A stretch of DNA of 64,000 bases from Scleroderma bovista (lineage: Eukaryota; Basidiomycota; Agaricomycetes; Boletales; Sclerodermataceae): positions 1 to 64,000 of the forward strand of contig JAYMGJ010000373.1 of NCBI GenBank assembly GCA_037178675.1. Direction: 5' to 3'. Position numbers and translations under genes: made by a program. Positions 12,031-24,072 of the stretch are shown here, in pieces (positions within the stretch are counted from its first letter, which is position 1; every line of letters starts with the position of its first letter). The notes under the pieces were generated by a model. It made no database searches, had not been told where the DNA came from, and worked only from the letters and a program-made list of their open reading frames with translations.

Positions 12031-13622
12031 ATGGATTCATACGCTGGGATGGATCCAACAACTTCGCGGGTTCTGCAGGTCCTAGACTTACCTCGACTTA
12101 TGCTCAAAGAAGATGACTATGCCTCTGACAGTGATCATGATCTTACTCTCAATGGTTCAGCTATCACATATGATGGCAGCCGAGCTGACCCTGAAGATGA
12201 CGACATGACACTCAACCCTGATGACGATGAGCTAGACTTGCCAAACCCCCTTCAGAGCAAGCCTCCAACCCCCACACCCCCTCTGATTGTTGGCAAGAAG
12301 TGCAAACGAGGTAAGCTAGTGCATATATTGTGTCTGAACAGCCATGACCACTTTGTACATAATTGTACTTCATAGGCAAGGAAAACACGACCCCAGAGGA
12401 GCCCAAAGGTCCAAAGGAGGTCTCATACCTTGTGTCTATCTTCTCTGCAGCTGAGATGAAGAAGGCAAAGAGCAAACGAGAGCCAATGAACGAGTCTATT
12501 GACCTCTCGATCGAGGTGCCCTGGGACACCCTCAAGGCACAGGTTCTCGCCAAAATTGTGAAGACCCTGAAGCCAGAACTCATCAAATTCAAGGACTATA
12601 CCATGACGTACTATATCAGCCGTATTCTCCCCAAACCTGGCCTATCTCTTGCTGTCCAAGAAGACTTTGATGGGCTGATGAAGCGCATGAAAGGAATGCC
12701 ATCAAAGGTCCCGATCGTGAATATTGTTGTTGTCCAAGTCACTCAGCCACCTGTGGCTACGCAGGGACAGAAGTTGGACCCTCGGAGTGATGATGAGGCT
12801 GCTGTACCTCCCGCAAAGGGTCCAAAACGTGTATGATAGATCTTATTTACAGTCAACCTACCTGGCTTTGCACATAACTCACATTTTTCATAGAAGGAAT
12901 CAGCTGCAGTTCTCCCTGGAAACAAGAAAAGAATCAAGAACATTCAGCTTCTCCGTGACAAGTGGACCTGTAAGAAACCTGACTCAGTGTGTTCATCCAC
13001 GCACTGTTATGTGCTGCCGGACACTGGGGAGCACTTCCCACTTGGGCATGAACACTTTGATTGTTGGGCAGCTGCAATGGTACAAATACAGTCATCTAAT
13101 TGTTCAATTACTGACATCGTAATTGAGTCGAAGAATGACAATGACCCATCTTGTGCCACAGTGGACAAGCCACCCAACCACCATCTTTTCAATGCCAAGA
13201 AGTCATCACTTAGCCCCGTCCTGCAAAGGCGCCTTGACATGCAGTCCAAGGCTTCTGCCTCAACACAGGCTTCGGCACCCGTCTTCAATTTTACGATTGG
13301 GAATGAGCTTGCCAGTCTCTTCTGCCCTCAAGTACCCCTGCCAGTTCCTCCCACAATACAATCAGTCTCTGCACCCTTCAAAGAGAATGGATTGCTCATT
13401 CCATCAGGCCGTGCCACTGGACCTGACATGCCTATCATTCGTTTTTGCCTTGCTTACCAACTTGATGACAGCATTGCCGAGAAGTTTGTGTCACACTCAT
13501 TGAAAGAGGCACGTTTATTGCGGTTTGTGCGGTTTGCTGACCTGAAGGAGATGGGATTCAAGTTCGGAGAAATTGCTGCTCTTCGTGATGCTATCGAAAA
13601 ATGGTCTATCCCTGCTGTCTAG
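12031..13622 (+). CDS. Unidentified three-exon protein, 487 aa
   Basis: Exons 12031–12310, 12376–12830 and 12894–13622 join in frame across two GT..AG introns of 65 and 63 bp to give 487 residues without internal stops. The order is an acidic, proline-rich N-terminus (TLNPDDDELDLPNP), a middle domain around residues 120–240, a Cys/His stretch in exon 3 (KWTCKKPDSVCSSTHCY, then GEHFPLGHEHFDCW) that may bind zinc, a low-complexity linker, and a C-terminal helical segment (FADLKEMGFKFGEIAALRDA) resembling a SAM-like domain. I recall similar proteins of unknown role as common in Agaricomycetes. It ends 108 bp from the convergent DDE transposase relic. Function unknown. Confidence 0.72.
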
Positions 13623-13729
13623 TAATTTCCTTGCAGTGTTCAGCTTGAGTCTCATGACTTGTAACATATCATTGTGTACTACTGCTATGTCATAATACAT
13701 TGGTCCATGTCAAGTAGCAAACATTTGGC

Positions 13730-14398
13730 TCAAAAGTAACCTCCATGCATAAAGTATCCGTGTGCATCATCAGCTGTGATGATTTCACAGACCTCATAGA
13801 GATCATACATGATTGCATCCCCACACTCCGATCCTCCATAGTATGCCTGGTTGCGACGAAGAAAATACTTGATCTTGGAGAAGGCTTCTTCAATAGGGTT
13901 GAGATCTGGTGAGTAAGGTGGAAGGAATTCAATCCGAACACCTATGGACATCAAATCAATCAGTACGAGTAAGCTAGAAAAGGCGACAAAACATACCAAA
14001 ACGATCTGCAAGCTCAAGGATTTCGGGGCCATGATGAATGGATGCATTGTCCATCACGAGGACACTGAGTGGGCCAGGATACAGAGAACACTTTGGCAGC
14101 TAGAAAAAGGCAGTGAGTAAGTCAGCCAGATACAAATAGAACAAGTGCATACAATGGTATATTCCAACCACTGAAGGAATAATGCCTTGGTCATTGCACC
14201 CTCAACGACTGTGGCTGCTGATATGCCCTCGAGAGTGAGCAGGGCATCCATTGTGAATTGTCGGCCACGAATGAATGGTTGTTTCTTCACTGCTCGAATT
14301 CCCTTCTGGGATCGTCCATACCGCCTCCCAATTGTCCGCTCATCTTTTGAAACCTCGTCAATGAATCCAATCTCACTGGGAGAGGTGGTGTGCTAATG
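13730..14398 (-). pseudogene. DDE_3-type transposase, 5'-truncated
   Basis: Reading leftward from 14398, with introns 14100–14152 and 13942–13996 removed, the frame holds the catalytic core of a DDE-superfamily transposase. The first acid is in FIDEVSKDERT, the second in SVLVMDNASIHHG, and the third in SPDLNPIEEAFSKIK. It stops after HGYFMHGGYF at 13730. The N-terminal DNA-binding domain is missing: homology ends at about 14398 where unrelated proline-rich sequence begins. No terminal inverted repeats were found. The core frame is intact, so the loss of the 5' part may be fairly recent. It cannot make a complete transposase. Confidence 0.75.
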
Positions 14399-14459
14399 CG
14401 ATTACGGCACCTGCGCCATCGCCTGGGCCTGTACTACCAACCCCACGCCCACTGCACCT

Positions 14460-15730
14460 TTGGCAAAGGCTGCGCCACCCTCGCCGAAGTCTCGTGCGCC
14501 TGCACCACCACCACTACCGAGAAAGGGCAGTGCTCCATGCCGGTCTGGACCTGCTGCACCCGCACCCACACCTGCTCCAGTGCCAGTGCCAGCCCCCGTT
14601 CTGGCACCTGCGCCAGTGCCCATGCCTTCCCCAGCCCCAGCCCCAACCGAGCCGGAAGAAGGTGCCGAGGAGGCAGCCATCCATGCACGCGTCGCAGCAC
14701 TTCGCAAGAAACGTGAAGAGCGCGCTGCCCTTTTGCGTAGTCTCGAGGAAGAGGAAGAAGAGACACGACACGCTGAAGAGTCGTATCAGCAACGCTGGAA
14801 CCAGTTCTTGACTGCTAGTAAGTGTCCTGCTGCGAGTCCTGTGTCGACAGTGGAGAGTTCGCCGGTACCCCTACCCCACCTGTACTTTCTGTACATGTAC
14901 CACCTGTTATTCCCATGCCCCCCGTGCCGCCCATTGTCTCTACCCCCTGTGCCATCCGTCGCCCCTACGCCCTCTGTGCCTGTAGTTGTGTTCAAATAAA
15001 CCACAAAGGAGGACACTTGTGCCCAGTGTCAGAGACTTAATTATGAGGAGAGCTACAGATTACAGACCTTGTGCCCAGTGTCAGAGACTGAAGAGAAAGG
15101 ACTCTGGGCACGAAAATTTTAACTACACAAACAAAGCAAACAAGGAAAAACAGTGTAACACAAAAGCCACAAATCACCTGATCAACCTGGAAAGGAAACA
15201 GCTGAAGTAATCACAGGAAATGTGCAACAACAACACAACAAGAGTGCACAAACACTCAATATCAACAAGTTGCATCTGCCCCGCCCCATGCTGGCCACTG
15301 AGGAAGAGGTGGAGGAGCAAGCGTGATCAACCCCTCCCCCTCCCCCACCTGCTCCACCTGCACCAGCAGCTGCTGCGGAGAAGCCGTGCAATAACTGTTC
15401 AGCCGTCTCATGAAGGATGGAGGTGCAACTGGGTCCTCACCCATCTGTAGCTGCTCCAACCTCATCTAACAGCACAACCAGTGCCCCATTCTTCCGTTCA
15501 CAGACCACCCCTCCCCCAATCGCGTCTGCACCCCCGCAACCCACAAGCCTCAGGATCCTCTCACCTGACATCTGCTCATGGCGAAAACGTGTTTGTGGGC
15601 GTCCCTAATCCCCAATTTCCTACGTCCATACTTTCGCTCGAACACCAAACACCAACCCTTCCTTCGCCTTCGGTCCCCCGGTTACGCAAAGCGATTACCT
15701 TGACCTTGCTCAGACAATCAGCGACGGATT
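14460..15730 (+). pseudogene. Proline-rich coiled-coil gene interrupted by a solo LTR
   Basis: The frame begins with Ala/Pro repeats, then a charged coiled coil (RVAALRKKREERAALL, EEEEEETRHAEESY), then a likely GTAAGT donor near 14818. Beyond it is more Pro-rich sequence that is cut at 14988 by an LTR. After the LTR, Pro-rich coding-like sequence resumes with a KPCNNCSAVS motif, but frame changes and stops prevent a clean model. The plan of coiled coil, Pro-rich linker and cysteine motif recalls the antisense proteins of the gypsy elements further right, though no alignment can be claimed. The true start may lie upstream in sequence fused to the transposase relic. Confidence 0.4.
14989..15267 (-). 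mobile_element. Solo LTR, family A (279 bp), TSD AGTTG
   Basis: The element begins TGTTCAAATAAACC and ends CAATATCAACA (TG..CA ends) and is flanked by AGTTG at 14984–14988 and 15268–15272. Orientation is set by the copy at 49073, whose primer-binding site lies on its left. It interrupts the proline-rich gene. Confidence 0.85.
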
Positions 15731-15862
15731 AATGGATTAGGAACTCACCCAAGGAAAAGTGGTGCGGACTCCATCCTCTGCTGAACTGGAAGAGATTGTT
15801 ACACTACCCTGACCCACCTCCATCGATAGGTAGGCTCGGGCATACAATTTCGCGTGCTATAG

Positions 15863-16200
15863 GTGAGTCTTGTGTCTTTGAGCCGTTTGGACGCATTCTG
15901 ACATTCTTCACGTCGTTCACAGCCATTTCCGTGTCCGTTTCAATGCTGTGCGCGTGTGTGTACAAGCTTGATGTGTTCGTGTGGCTCCTGAAGCCGTTTG
16001 ACTTGTTTGGAGTCCGTTTTGGGCTTTGATTAGGTGAGTGTGGCAGGTTTCGCCTCTTTCGCTGGGTTCTGATGTTCTCTGGCGCATTTGCAGCCATTCT
16101 TGCATCTGTCTGAACGCTTGGCACGTCCGCATGCCTGCTCGACGTGTCCGTATGGCTCCCAATGCTGTTTGACTGGTCTACCAGCCGATTTGCCCTCCCA
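15863..16200. repeat. Two degenerate ~170-bp direct repeats
   Basis: The stretches beginning GTGAGTCTTGTGTC and GTGAGTGTGGCAGG share an order of motifs, including GCCATTTCCG or GCCATTCTTG and CGTGTGGCTCC or CGTATGGCTCC. Read on the minus strand they give two similar peptide blocks containing SHTNTSS and SHTDTSS. It is an old tandem duplication with no gene assigned. Confidence 0.45.
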
Positions 16201-17224
16201 GCACCCAGGTATGTGTCTACACATCTGGGATAACAGTGCGAATCTACAGGGACGATGCCGATGACCGAGGAGGTGACACAGGTGGCCAGCAGTGCCACAA
16301 CAACACAACGACGACGAAGTGATGCCTGTGGCCAGTGCCACGGCGGTACTACGACGACGACGATGACAGCGGCGACGGCGAAGACGGTGACGAAGTGACA
16401 CCGTGGCCAGTGCCACAGTGGTACAGCGACAATGGCAACAACCGTCTATGAGGTACCCCATTTCGTTTCACCTCAGACAGATACTACTAGTCGACCGATT
16501 CGCAGGAGCACTGCGAGGTATGTCCTGGATGTGTCTTCCTAGTTTACTCAACAGGACGGCGCATAGAATCCCACTCGGGTCATCACTACATTATCATAAG
16601 TCGTTCATTCCTGTGATTCGTCCAGGCACTGACTCCTTCCCCGCCTCTTTCGAACTCCACCAAACATCCCCCATCGCAGGCACAGGTCCAGGCACTGACA
16701 CAACCAACACAAATTTAAAAAATGAGCCTTCCTGATCCCCGCACCACCCCCTGAATTGCGACCCAAGGCAACATGAAAATGGAGATCAAGGAGGATTTGA
16801 GGATGCAACCATGCATGTCGCAGGAGTGTGATCAGGAGAGATATCGTGACAAGGACTGGGTAGTAATAAGGGAGAGTCCATGATCGGGATCGTGACATGG
16901 AGAAGGACCGGGAGCAAGAACGGGACAGGGAGTGGAGGAGGAGCGAATTCGGCCGAGTTTAGGTGCTTTGTACGCCCATTCTCCTTATTCCACTGTCATG
17001 TGTTTGTGAATCAGAATGGTGCAATTTGAATTTGATGTAAATTTTTCTACTTTATTTACTTTTTCTGAGACAAAAATGAAATAAGCTCAAGATAGGCTAC
17101 AGAAAAGGAAACAAGTGGGCTTGTTTGACACTTAATTGGCTTGTCAGAGAGTTTACTTAATTGACCTTATTTGTACTAAGTCAAATTCCTGATAGCCACT
17201 GGCCAGTTCACTAGTAATTTTAGG
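16201..17224. other. No supported gene
   Basis: There is a purine/pyrimidine-biased CGACGACGACGATGAC stretch near 16340 and a short Arg/Asp-rich frame near 16880–16930 (DRDRDMEKDREQERDRE). Nothing extends into a credible gene. Confidence 0.4.
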
Positions 17225-17970
17225 GACATAATGACAGAGTGGCATTCTTAGATATTTCTGTTCAGAATGATAACATTATCATATTCACATTATTATTTGA
17301 TGTTAGGACAACAACTGTCTGATCAGTGAATACCATTGCATTACCAGAGAATGACAGAGTGACACCTTTAGATATGTCTTGTTCAGAATAATAAAATTAT
17401 TGTGCTCACATTATCAATGGTTATCGGGATGACACTTACCTGGTCAGTAAATATCATTGAACTACCAGAAAATAACAGAGTGACATCATTAGGTATTTCT
17501 TGTTCAGAATAATAAAATTATTGTACTCACATTATCAACAGACATCAGGACAACAACTGTCTGGTCAGTGAATACCATTGAATTAACATGGATTCACAGA
17601 GTGACACCTCAGATATTTCTTGTCCAGAATGATGAAGTTATTGTACTCACATTATCCATGGTTATCAGGATGACACTTGCCTTGTCAGTAAATGTCATTG
17701 AATTACCAGAAAATAACAGAGTGACCTCATTAGATATTTCTTGTTCAGAGCAATAAAATTATTGCACTCGCATTATCAGTGGATGTCTGACTGTGAGCTA
17801 GAGGATAATGGCTTATAAACCCTCTGGTCAGTGAATACCATGGAGTTACCATTGAATGACACAATGATATTCCTAGGGATTCCCTGTTCAGAGAAATGTA
17901 ATTATTACACATGCACCACCAGTGCATGTCAGGCTGCAAGCCAGATGATAGTGGCTTATTAACCCACAAA
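17225..17970. repeat. Tandem repeat, about 120-bp unit, about six copies
   Basis: The motif CAGAGTGACANC..TTAGATATTTCTTGTTCAGAA recurs near 17235, 17353, 17476, 17596, 17717 and, degenerate, 17855. Each copy is followed by an AT-rich ..ATTATTGNNCTCACATTATC block and CAGTRAATANCATTGAATTACCAG. It is AT-rich and non-coding. Degeneracy increases toward the right-hand copy. Confidence 0.8.
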
Positions 17971-18221
17971 AAATCTGTCCGTAATTATATGCCCTCATCA
18001 CTGAGCTATCTTTCTGACATTAGGGGATCAGACATGCAACATTATGACACCAGTCTGATCAGCAAAGGATAATGGTTGCTAAGTAATTATTTGTTTAAAT
18101 CATGTTGGTATCTATTTGTAATATCTGGCTGGTCATGCCAGCACCTCCCCATTTTCCTGATGTTACTTTACAATACTTTGTCTTACTAGGGCACACTGAA
18201 GGCTTTTTTGTGTTTTGCTGA

Positions 18222-19460
18222 TGGATGCATCGAAGTCAATACTCTATCCACTTCCCTACTTTCAGACGACGTCCCCCAGCACCATAACAGTTATGCCCCC
18301 ACTTTATAGTGCTATTAGGAAGAAGAACCCTCTCTTGTTCTTTCCCAGAAGAGAGCTTGTCAAGGGAGCCCATGGTTGCACTTCAGCAGTGCTAGAACAC
18401 ATGCACTATACCTTAGTGTATGCTGACCCCTCAAAAGACCTCTGGACCCCTGGTACCCTTCTTGTGGCTGTTTTGTCTCGGATCAATCCCCCTGTTTATC
18501 TCAGATCTTCCCCATTGTTGTCCCATCAAATTCCTGATGGTACACAGCCCCCCATCAAACTTCTTAGGCTGTGCATCAATGACTCCTTCTGCTGTGCAGT
18601 GACTCATCCCTTGCTTACTGATGCTCTCCTGTCATCAGTATTACTCTATCCCTTTCGCATTTTTGGTATATTACTCAGCTGATGACTCACTCCCTTACCA
18701 ATCAATCTTGTCATGCAGCTTACTCATTCCTTTACTCAGCAGCTTATTCATGCTTCCTATGCTTACTCATTCCTGCTTATCCCTTGCTTACTGATCGCTT
18801 ACAAACCCCTTACAAAGCTCTTACCAATCCCTTACCAATCCTTGACAAATTCTGCTTACTCCCTTCTCTTTTTGTACGTTAATGCTGTGCCCCTCCATGT
18901 ATTTAACCCCTGGACTCAGCCCAGTGAAAAAAAGACCCAATTGTACGAAATTATCCCTCTCTCAGACTCTCTCAGTCAGTATCCCCTCAGCTCTTTGAGT
19001 CTTGTAAGCTTCAGTGAAGGTCTAAAGGCTCTGATATCTCAAGTTTATTCAATCCATTCAAGTCCAAGTATTTCTCTAGGCTCAAGCGGAGTCTAGCCAG
19101 TCAATCCTTCATCTCTCATTGCTTCTGGACGTCAGGAGCCCCCTTGTCCCCTTGCTGCATCAATCTCTAGGTGTAGTATCGCTGTTTCAGTCTCAGTCAA
19201 CCCAATCCCCGCTTTGACACTTCCTAGGCTTTAAGGAAGAGTCCAGACCCCTATCCCCTTTGTCTTCTATTACTCCTGTACCCCAGGAGTATCCTGCATC
19301 ACTGTCTGCATCACCCTGTTGGTGTAGATCCCCTTCCCCCCTCCTCAGCATATCCTCTCTGGACACCACAGAGGTAAACCACCACTCGCACTTTTCATAG
19401 TCTTTTGTTGGTGTTGTGTTTGGGTTATTACTCCGACCCAAATCCACACTTTGACTCACA
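18222..19460 (+). repeat. Dispersed repeat R, copy 1, 5'-truncated
   Basis: It is nearly colinear with 44368–45536 and 52175–53375: the same CAGCACCAT-ACAGTTATGCC region, the same run of CTTACTCATTCC-type sequence, a TATTTAA segment near 18900, and the same end TTTGACTCACA. The first 800 bp present in copies 2 and 3 are missing. The frames inside it are conserved as DNA rather than as protein. Confidence 0.75.
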
Positions 19461-20091
19461 CCGAACCCTGACTCTGAACATTAATGAGGAAAAGCTCTTG
19501 GGCTCTCCCCATTTCGCGAGACGAGGCTGCAAGTCAGGCATAAGTGTCCCGATGCTGTCACGCACCAAACAGGTTTGGTACAGTGAACATGCATGAGCAA
19601 ACCCACCCTTGTCTGTCCAGAGCTGGACTGCCCTGGACAGAGTCCCAGGTCTTCCAGACTCCCCTAGGAAGGTACCTAACTGGCTAGAAGGTCCAGACCT
19701 ATCCCAGACCTGTCCCAGACCTGATCTGACATGACACACTGGAACAGTCACCATGTGTGTTGCCTTAACAGATCTGTCCAAATCTGTGACAGATACTGTC
19801 CAATCTGTGAAAGAGTGTACTATGTGCTGTTCAAACTGTGCAAATTTCAACAGCCTCAACAGTAAATGATATCCACTACTAAATAGGACAAAGTCACAAT
19901 AGTAAGAACAGACTAGCAAATATAATTGCAACAGAATGATGGGATAAGATACACCACATTAATTGAGATCCATGTCAAAGCTTGTTATTGCCATGGCTGC
20001 CATAGCTACGTCATTCTCTGCCGTACCATTGCTAAAATATCATTAACAAAGTGAATGTCCTCAAATTCCAATGCTTTACCTCCCAATTTTT
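19461..20091. other. Repeat-flanking region, no gene
   Basis: At about 19556–19591 it holds CACGCACCAAACAGG followed by TTTGGTACAGTGAACATG. The same motif opens repeat R copy 3 at 51357. The rest resembles LTR-type sequence with repeated CAGACCTGTCC motifs. No gene is visible. Confidence 0.4.
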
Positions 20092-20332
20092 TGTTCAAAT
20101 AATCCACAAAAGAGCACTCTTGTGCCCAGTGTCAGAGACTAAATTATGAGGAGAGCTACAGATTACAGACCTTGTGCCTAGTGTCAGAGACTGAAGAGAA
20201 AGGACTCTGGGCACGAAAATTTCAACTACACAAACAAAGCAAACAAGGAAAAACAGTGTAACACAAAAGCCACAAGTCACCTGATCAACCTGGAAAGGAA
20301 ACACAAGAGTGCACAAACACTCAATATCAACA
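20092..20332 (-). mobile_element. Solo LTR, family A (241 bp), TSD TTTTT
   Basis: Ends are TGTTCAAATAATCC and CAATATCAACA, flanked by TTTTT on both sides (20087–20091 and 20333–20337). It lacks about 40 bp near its right end that other copies have. It sits 16 bp beyond the stop codon of the DUF6532 gene. Confidence 0.8.
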
Positions 20333-21577
20333 TTTTTGCCCACTCAATTCAGAGCGACCTTGTCTTCATGGGGTGTGTGGCAGAAGTGTCACATTTTGTC
20401 ATCAACCCAAGAATGGCCAAGTAGATGGGGGTGTAGGTGCCAACCCTGAAACTGACCTCACCCTTCGAAGATGTCATCTCATCAAGAACGTCATTCAGCT
20501 GTGTGTTCCGTTACAGCCTGTCAGCAAGAGAAAAAGGTGAAATAAAATACCACAGTGGCAGAAATTGCAATGGTAACCCTTGGAAACTCAGCTCCAAATG
20601 CTTCGGGGAATAGCTGTCCGATGGACGTGACACCAGTGTAGAAGAAGTCTATAATCAGGCCCAACAACGCAGGATGTGCAAGGTTGTTGGTATGTCCCTG
20701 AACATATATATATTAGACATACACAACTGAGTGCACATACACGACTTACCTGCCCATCCACACCATCCTGTAAAAATGCTCCATGATCTCCTAACAGGTC
20801 ATTCGCAATGGCAATGTTTACCTCTCGACGGTTATCTGGGTCCCACTTGTAGTGTTGACTTACATACACACGAGCTTTCTTCCTCAGCACCAAACACCAG
20901 TTTCTGAGGGCCTCCCAAAGCTGCATAGCCATTGTAAGTCATAGACACTAGAAAAATACCTCACATACCAGTCTGCATATGTCATTGCAATGTTGAGGCC
21001 ACCAACCTGGGGAAGAGGTAAGGTTAGTTAAACAACTAAGACACATGAGACCATACCCTCCCCAACAAACAAGTCCTGGGATTGCCTTTCACTAATAGCT
21101 TCTTTGACATATTCCGCAGCTTTGGTATTGAACTGTACACAGAGGGGGAAGGCATTGACAGACACAGCATCACAATAAGAAAATTGTTTTGCTCATTCAA
21201 GTATGTTGTGAACTGCCGGATCATAGAATTGAATTTGCCAAGGTTCTGTGCGTTCTGTGCGTTCTGCAGTATGACCCATGCATGGGTGAATCACCTCCTG
21301 TTGGTCCTCAATATGGGGTAGTACATCTGGATTGTTGTGTGCAGCAGCTACGTTGGTACTTGTGGTTTGACGAGATCGTGATGGGATAGAAGATTGTTGT
21401 TGTCAGATAGTCGCCAGTTGGGAATTACTAGGGAGGCGAGGAGCGTGATTCCTTTGATGATGCACAGCCACAACATCTTCAACAGCATGTGTTTGTCCTG
21501 AACCTGGATATATAACATTTTGTTAATCACCTCTTGAGTGAAATGTGAATCTTACCATGGGTGGCCGTAGATATCTC

Positions 21578-21763
21578 TGTCCAAAGATTTTGTGAGTAAG
21601 TGAATGTGATGACCTTGACTGCATACCTTGGGTGGGAGTGAGAGGTCATGAATGGACCAGCACGGGTTGTGAACCTGTCCAAACATTTTGTGAGTAAGTG
21701 AATGTGATGACCTTGACTACATACCTTGGGCGGGAGTGAGAGGTCATGAATGAACCGGTGGTG
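21578..21763. repeat. 98-bp tandem duplication of an exon and its intron
   Basis: Two copies start TGTCCAAA at 21578 and 21676. Each holds, on the minus strand, the exon coding IHDLSLPPK and a GTATG.. donor with its intron. The duplication lies inside the DUF6532 pseudogene. Confidence 0.75.
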
Positions 21764-21859
21764 AGCCTTATGGATGACATTAATAAGTGCAATCAAGTGT
21801 TAAAATTATATACCTCTGACAATGGCCTCTGCAAATCTGTCATCTTCACTCGGTGAGAT

Positions 21860-22474
21860 TGTTACAACCATGTCCAACTCCAGATCATATCTGGTTACTC
21901 CGGTCACATCGCAGCCCTACAGCTCAACTCCGGTCATTCTCACTTACTCTGGTCATGGTTGCGCAGATATGCTTCCGCTAACTATGACCTTTGGTCTAGT
22001 CTGCTTCCAGTCCTTACCACACTTCCCCGTCTACCCTGCCTGTTCGTGAATTCTCCGTGGACTTGATATATCCTAGACCTTGTAGTATTTTCACCGGACC
22101 TGACTTTATTTTCGCCGGACCTGACCTAGTCCTAACTCCGGTCATCCCTTGTCCACTATTAGGTTGTTTACTTGTCACCGTATGTATTCGACCCTAGTTT
22201 CTACTTAGTATAAGTACCCTCTAGTTTACCTTGTACACCTCAGTCTGAAATCAACTTAGTCACTACTCCAGTCTCTGTCTCTGTCTCTGTCTCCGTCATC
22301 ATTACCTTGACTGGAACCTACACAAGGGATCAACACACGTCGTCCTTGTCATTGAATCCAAGTGGTCACCAACTCCGGCCAGACTATCCCTTGTCCAGCC
22401 CTCTGCCCTCCTCCTTTGTCTGCCTTTGTCCAGACTTGACTGGACCCCCTACCAGAGTAGACCCGGACTTGACA
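21860..22474 (+). mobile_element. Solo LTR of the e1/e3 gypsy family, TSD GAGAT
   Basis: It begins TGTTACAACCATGTCC and ends CCCGGACTTGACA, and is 615 bp long. GAGAT flanks it at 21855–21859 and 22475–22479. It is homologous to the LTRs at 28952 and 54582. It lies inside an exon of the DUF6532 gene, in the opposite orientation. Confidence 0.9.
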
Positions 22475-23744
22475 GAGATCTCATCAATGAGTTCGTCTTC
22501 GTGCACATTTTCTTCAGGCTGATTCCCAAGATCTGGACTGGGAACTGCTGAGAGGGTGTGGCCGTGACAAAGTACATGTCCATCCAATGAATGGTAGAAC
22601 AATGCTGTGCGCTGCAATTTAGTAGGGCAATGAGGTGAGGCTGGTTCATCAAACTGGGGTGATGGTGGGGTAGTTGATGGTTGGGACCGCGGGTGAGAAT
22701 GGGATTGTGTCTGCTGCCCTTGCTGTGGATCAGGAGGCTGTGATGCTGCTGTTCCAGATGACACATGAGATTTGCGAGTAGGAGCCTTGACACCAGACTG
22801 AGACCCCAATGCCACCATTTTGAGGCAGGAAGAGAAGCCATGAACAGGACGCCATTGGCATGAGAAGTAGGGATGGTAGAAGGATGAGAAATATTAGAGA
22901 AGACAGTGCTGGTGCGAGAAGTAGGTCTAGATGCATCTGATGGTGAATCTACGTCACCGTGAGTGGATTCGACCTGTCTTCTGGGTGGTTCACTAGTGTT
23001 TGGCAAACTAAAACTAAACTGTTGACCCTGAGCTGCAAGACTGAAGGTCGGTTGGGGAGGAGGTGTGACCTGTGAGGTGGCAGTACTGGTAGGTCCTTTT
23101 GCTCAAGGCCTTGGTCAGGGCTTACCAGAGGGACGATCTCTTGCAATTTCCAGGTCAAGATGAGAAGGAGCCATAGCATTGACCTCTTCACCCTGGGTCA
23201 CAAAATTGAGATCTGTGAGTCGTTTTGACCTCAGGGCCGTAGTGGTCTGCACACGCTCGATATGCTTCATCTGTGCGATTTGACCTCCAGTACCTTTCCC
23301 ACTGCATGAAGACTGTTGAATGTCAATGTTTTCTTCTCGATCTGCATCTGAATGGTCAGATTAGTGGCCAATATTCGACAGGTAGGACATTACCAAGAGT
23401 TTCTTCTGCCCTTGGCCACTTTGAATGATCAGGAGCATCCAAATTGTCTTCATCTTTGTAGATGATCCTACATTTGGGGGGCATAGCTTCAGATGGCAAA
23501 GGCACAGGTGATGAAGTAGAACGAACAGCGAGCAAGAAAATTTATACTTCAAAACTTTGCATGTACAATGGACATACATATCAAAACAGCTACAGTGCAG
23601 TCAAAAGTATGGACCACAAGTGTCACCCTACAAAATATTCGCTGGAACAAGTAATATATGACTACTACAAATGAGAAAAATGTGTGCATACTAGGAATCA
23701 CATTTGGCAGAACATAAATTAGGCAGTTCACTGGCTGCAAATTG

Positions 23745-24022
23745 TGTTGATATTGAGTGTTTGTGCACTCTTGTGGTGTTGTGTGGCGCATTTGCAGTGA
23801 TTACTTGAGGTGTTTCCTTTCCAGGTTGATCAGGTGATTTGTGGCTTTTGTGTTACACTGTTTTTCCTTGTTTGCTTTGTTTGTGTAGTTGAAATTTTCG
23901 TGCCCAGAGTCCTTTCTCTTCAGTCTCTGACACTGGGCACAAGGTCTGTAATCTGTAGCTCTCCTCATAATTTAGTCTCTGACACTGGGCACAAGTGTCC
24001 TCCTTTGTGGTTTATTTGAACA
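23745..24022 (+). mobile_element. Solo LTR, family A (278 bp), TSD AATTG
   Basis: It begins TGTTGATATTGAGTG and ends GGTTTATTTGAACA. AATTG flanks it at 23740–23744 and 24023–24027. It lies between the FunK1 kinase 3' end (24073) and the DUF6532 start (23484). Confidence 0.88.
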
Positions 24023-24072
24023 AATTGATGAGTCAATGGCTGTTCTATTGTGCTTTCCAGAGCAAGGCATGG

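Larger units (their letters stand above)
20349..23484 (-). pseudogene. DUF6532-type protein, split by a solo LTR
   Basis: The gene starts MPPKCRIIYKDEDNLDAPD at 23484 and ends near KCDTSATHPMKTRSL with TGA at 20349. Exons include a Ser/Pro-rich middle part (HVSSGTAASQPPDPQQGQQ). The C-terminal region I recognise from memory as DUF6532, common in Agaricomycetes: QFNTKAAEYVKEAISER, ALRNWCLVLRKKARVYV, HYKWDPDNRREVNIAIAND, LGDHGAFLQDGVDGQ. Function is unknown. It is broken three ways. An LTR at 21860–22474 splits an exon inside EDELIDEIS, and removing it with one TSD copy restores the frame to EISPSEDDRFAEAIV. A TGA at 21193–21195 follows VHNILE. A 98-bp exon-plus-intron tandem duplication lies at 21578–21763. 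Confidence 0.65.

Noticed and set aside
15804..16298. Minus-strand 164-codon open frame
   Set aside because: It reads through a degenerate direct repeat, has no recognisable domain and is probably a by-product of the repeat.
17225..17970. CRISPR-like repeat array
   Set aside because: The units are ~120-bp degenerate tandem repeats without separate unique spacers, in a eukaryotic genome.
18215..18682. Frames shared between the three R repeats
   Set aside because: The similarity is at DNA level along the whole repeat, including frameshifting differences, and no protein family is visible.
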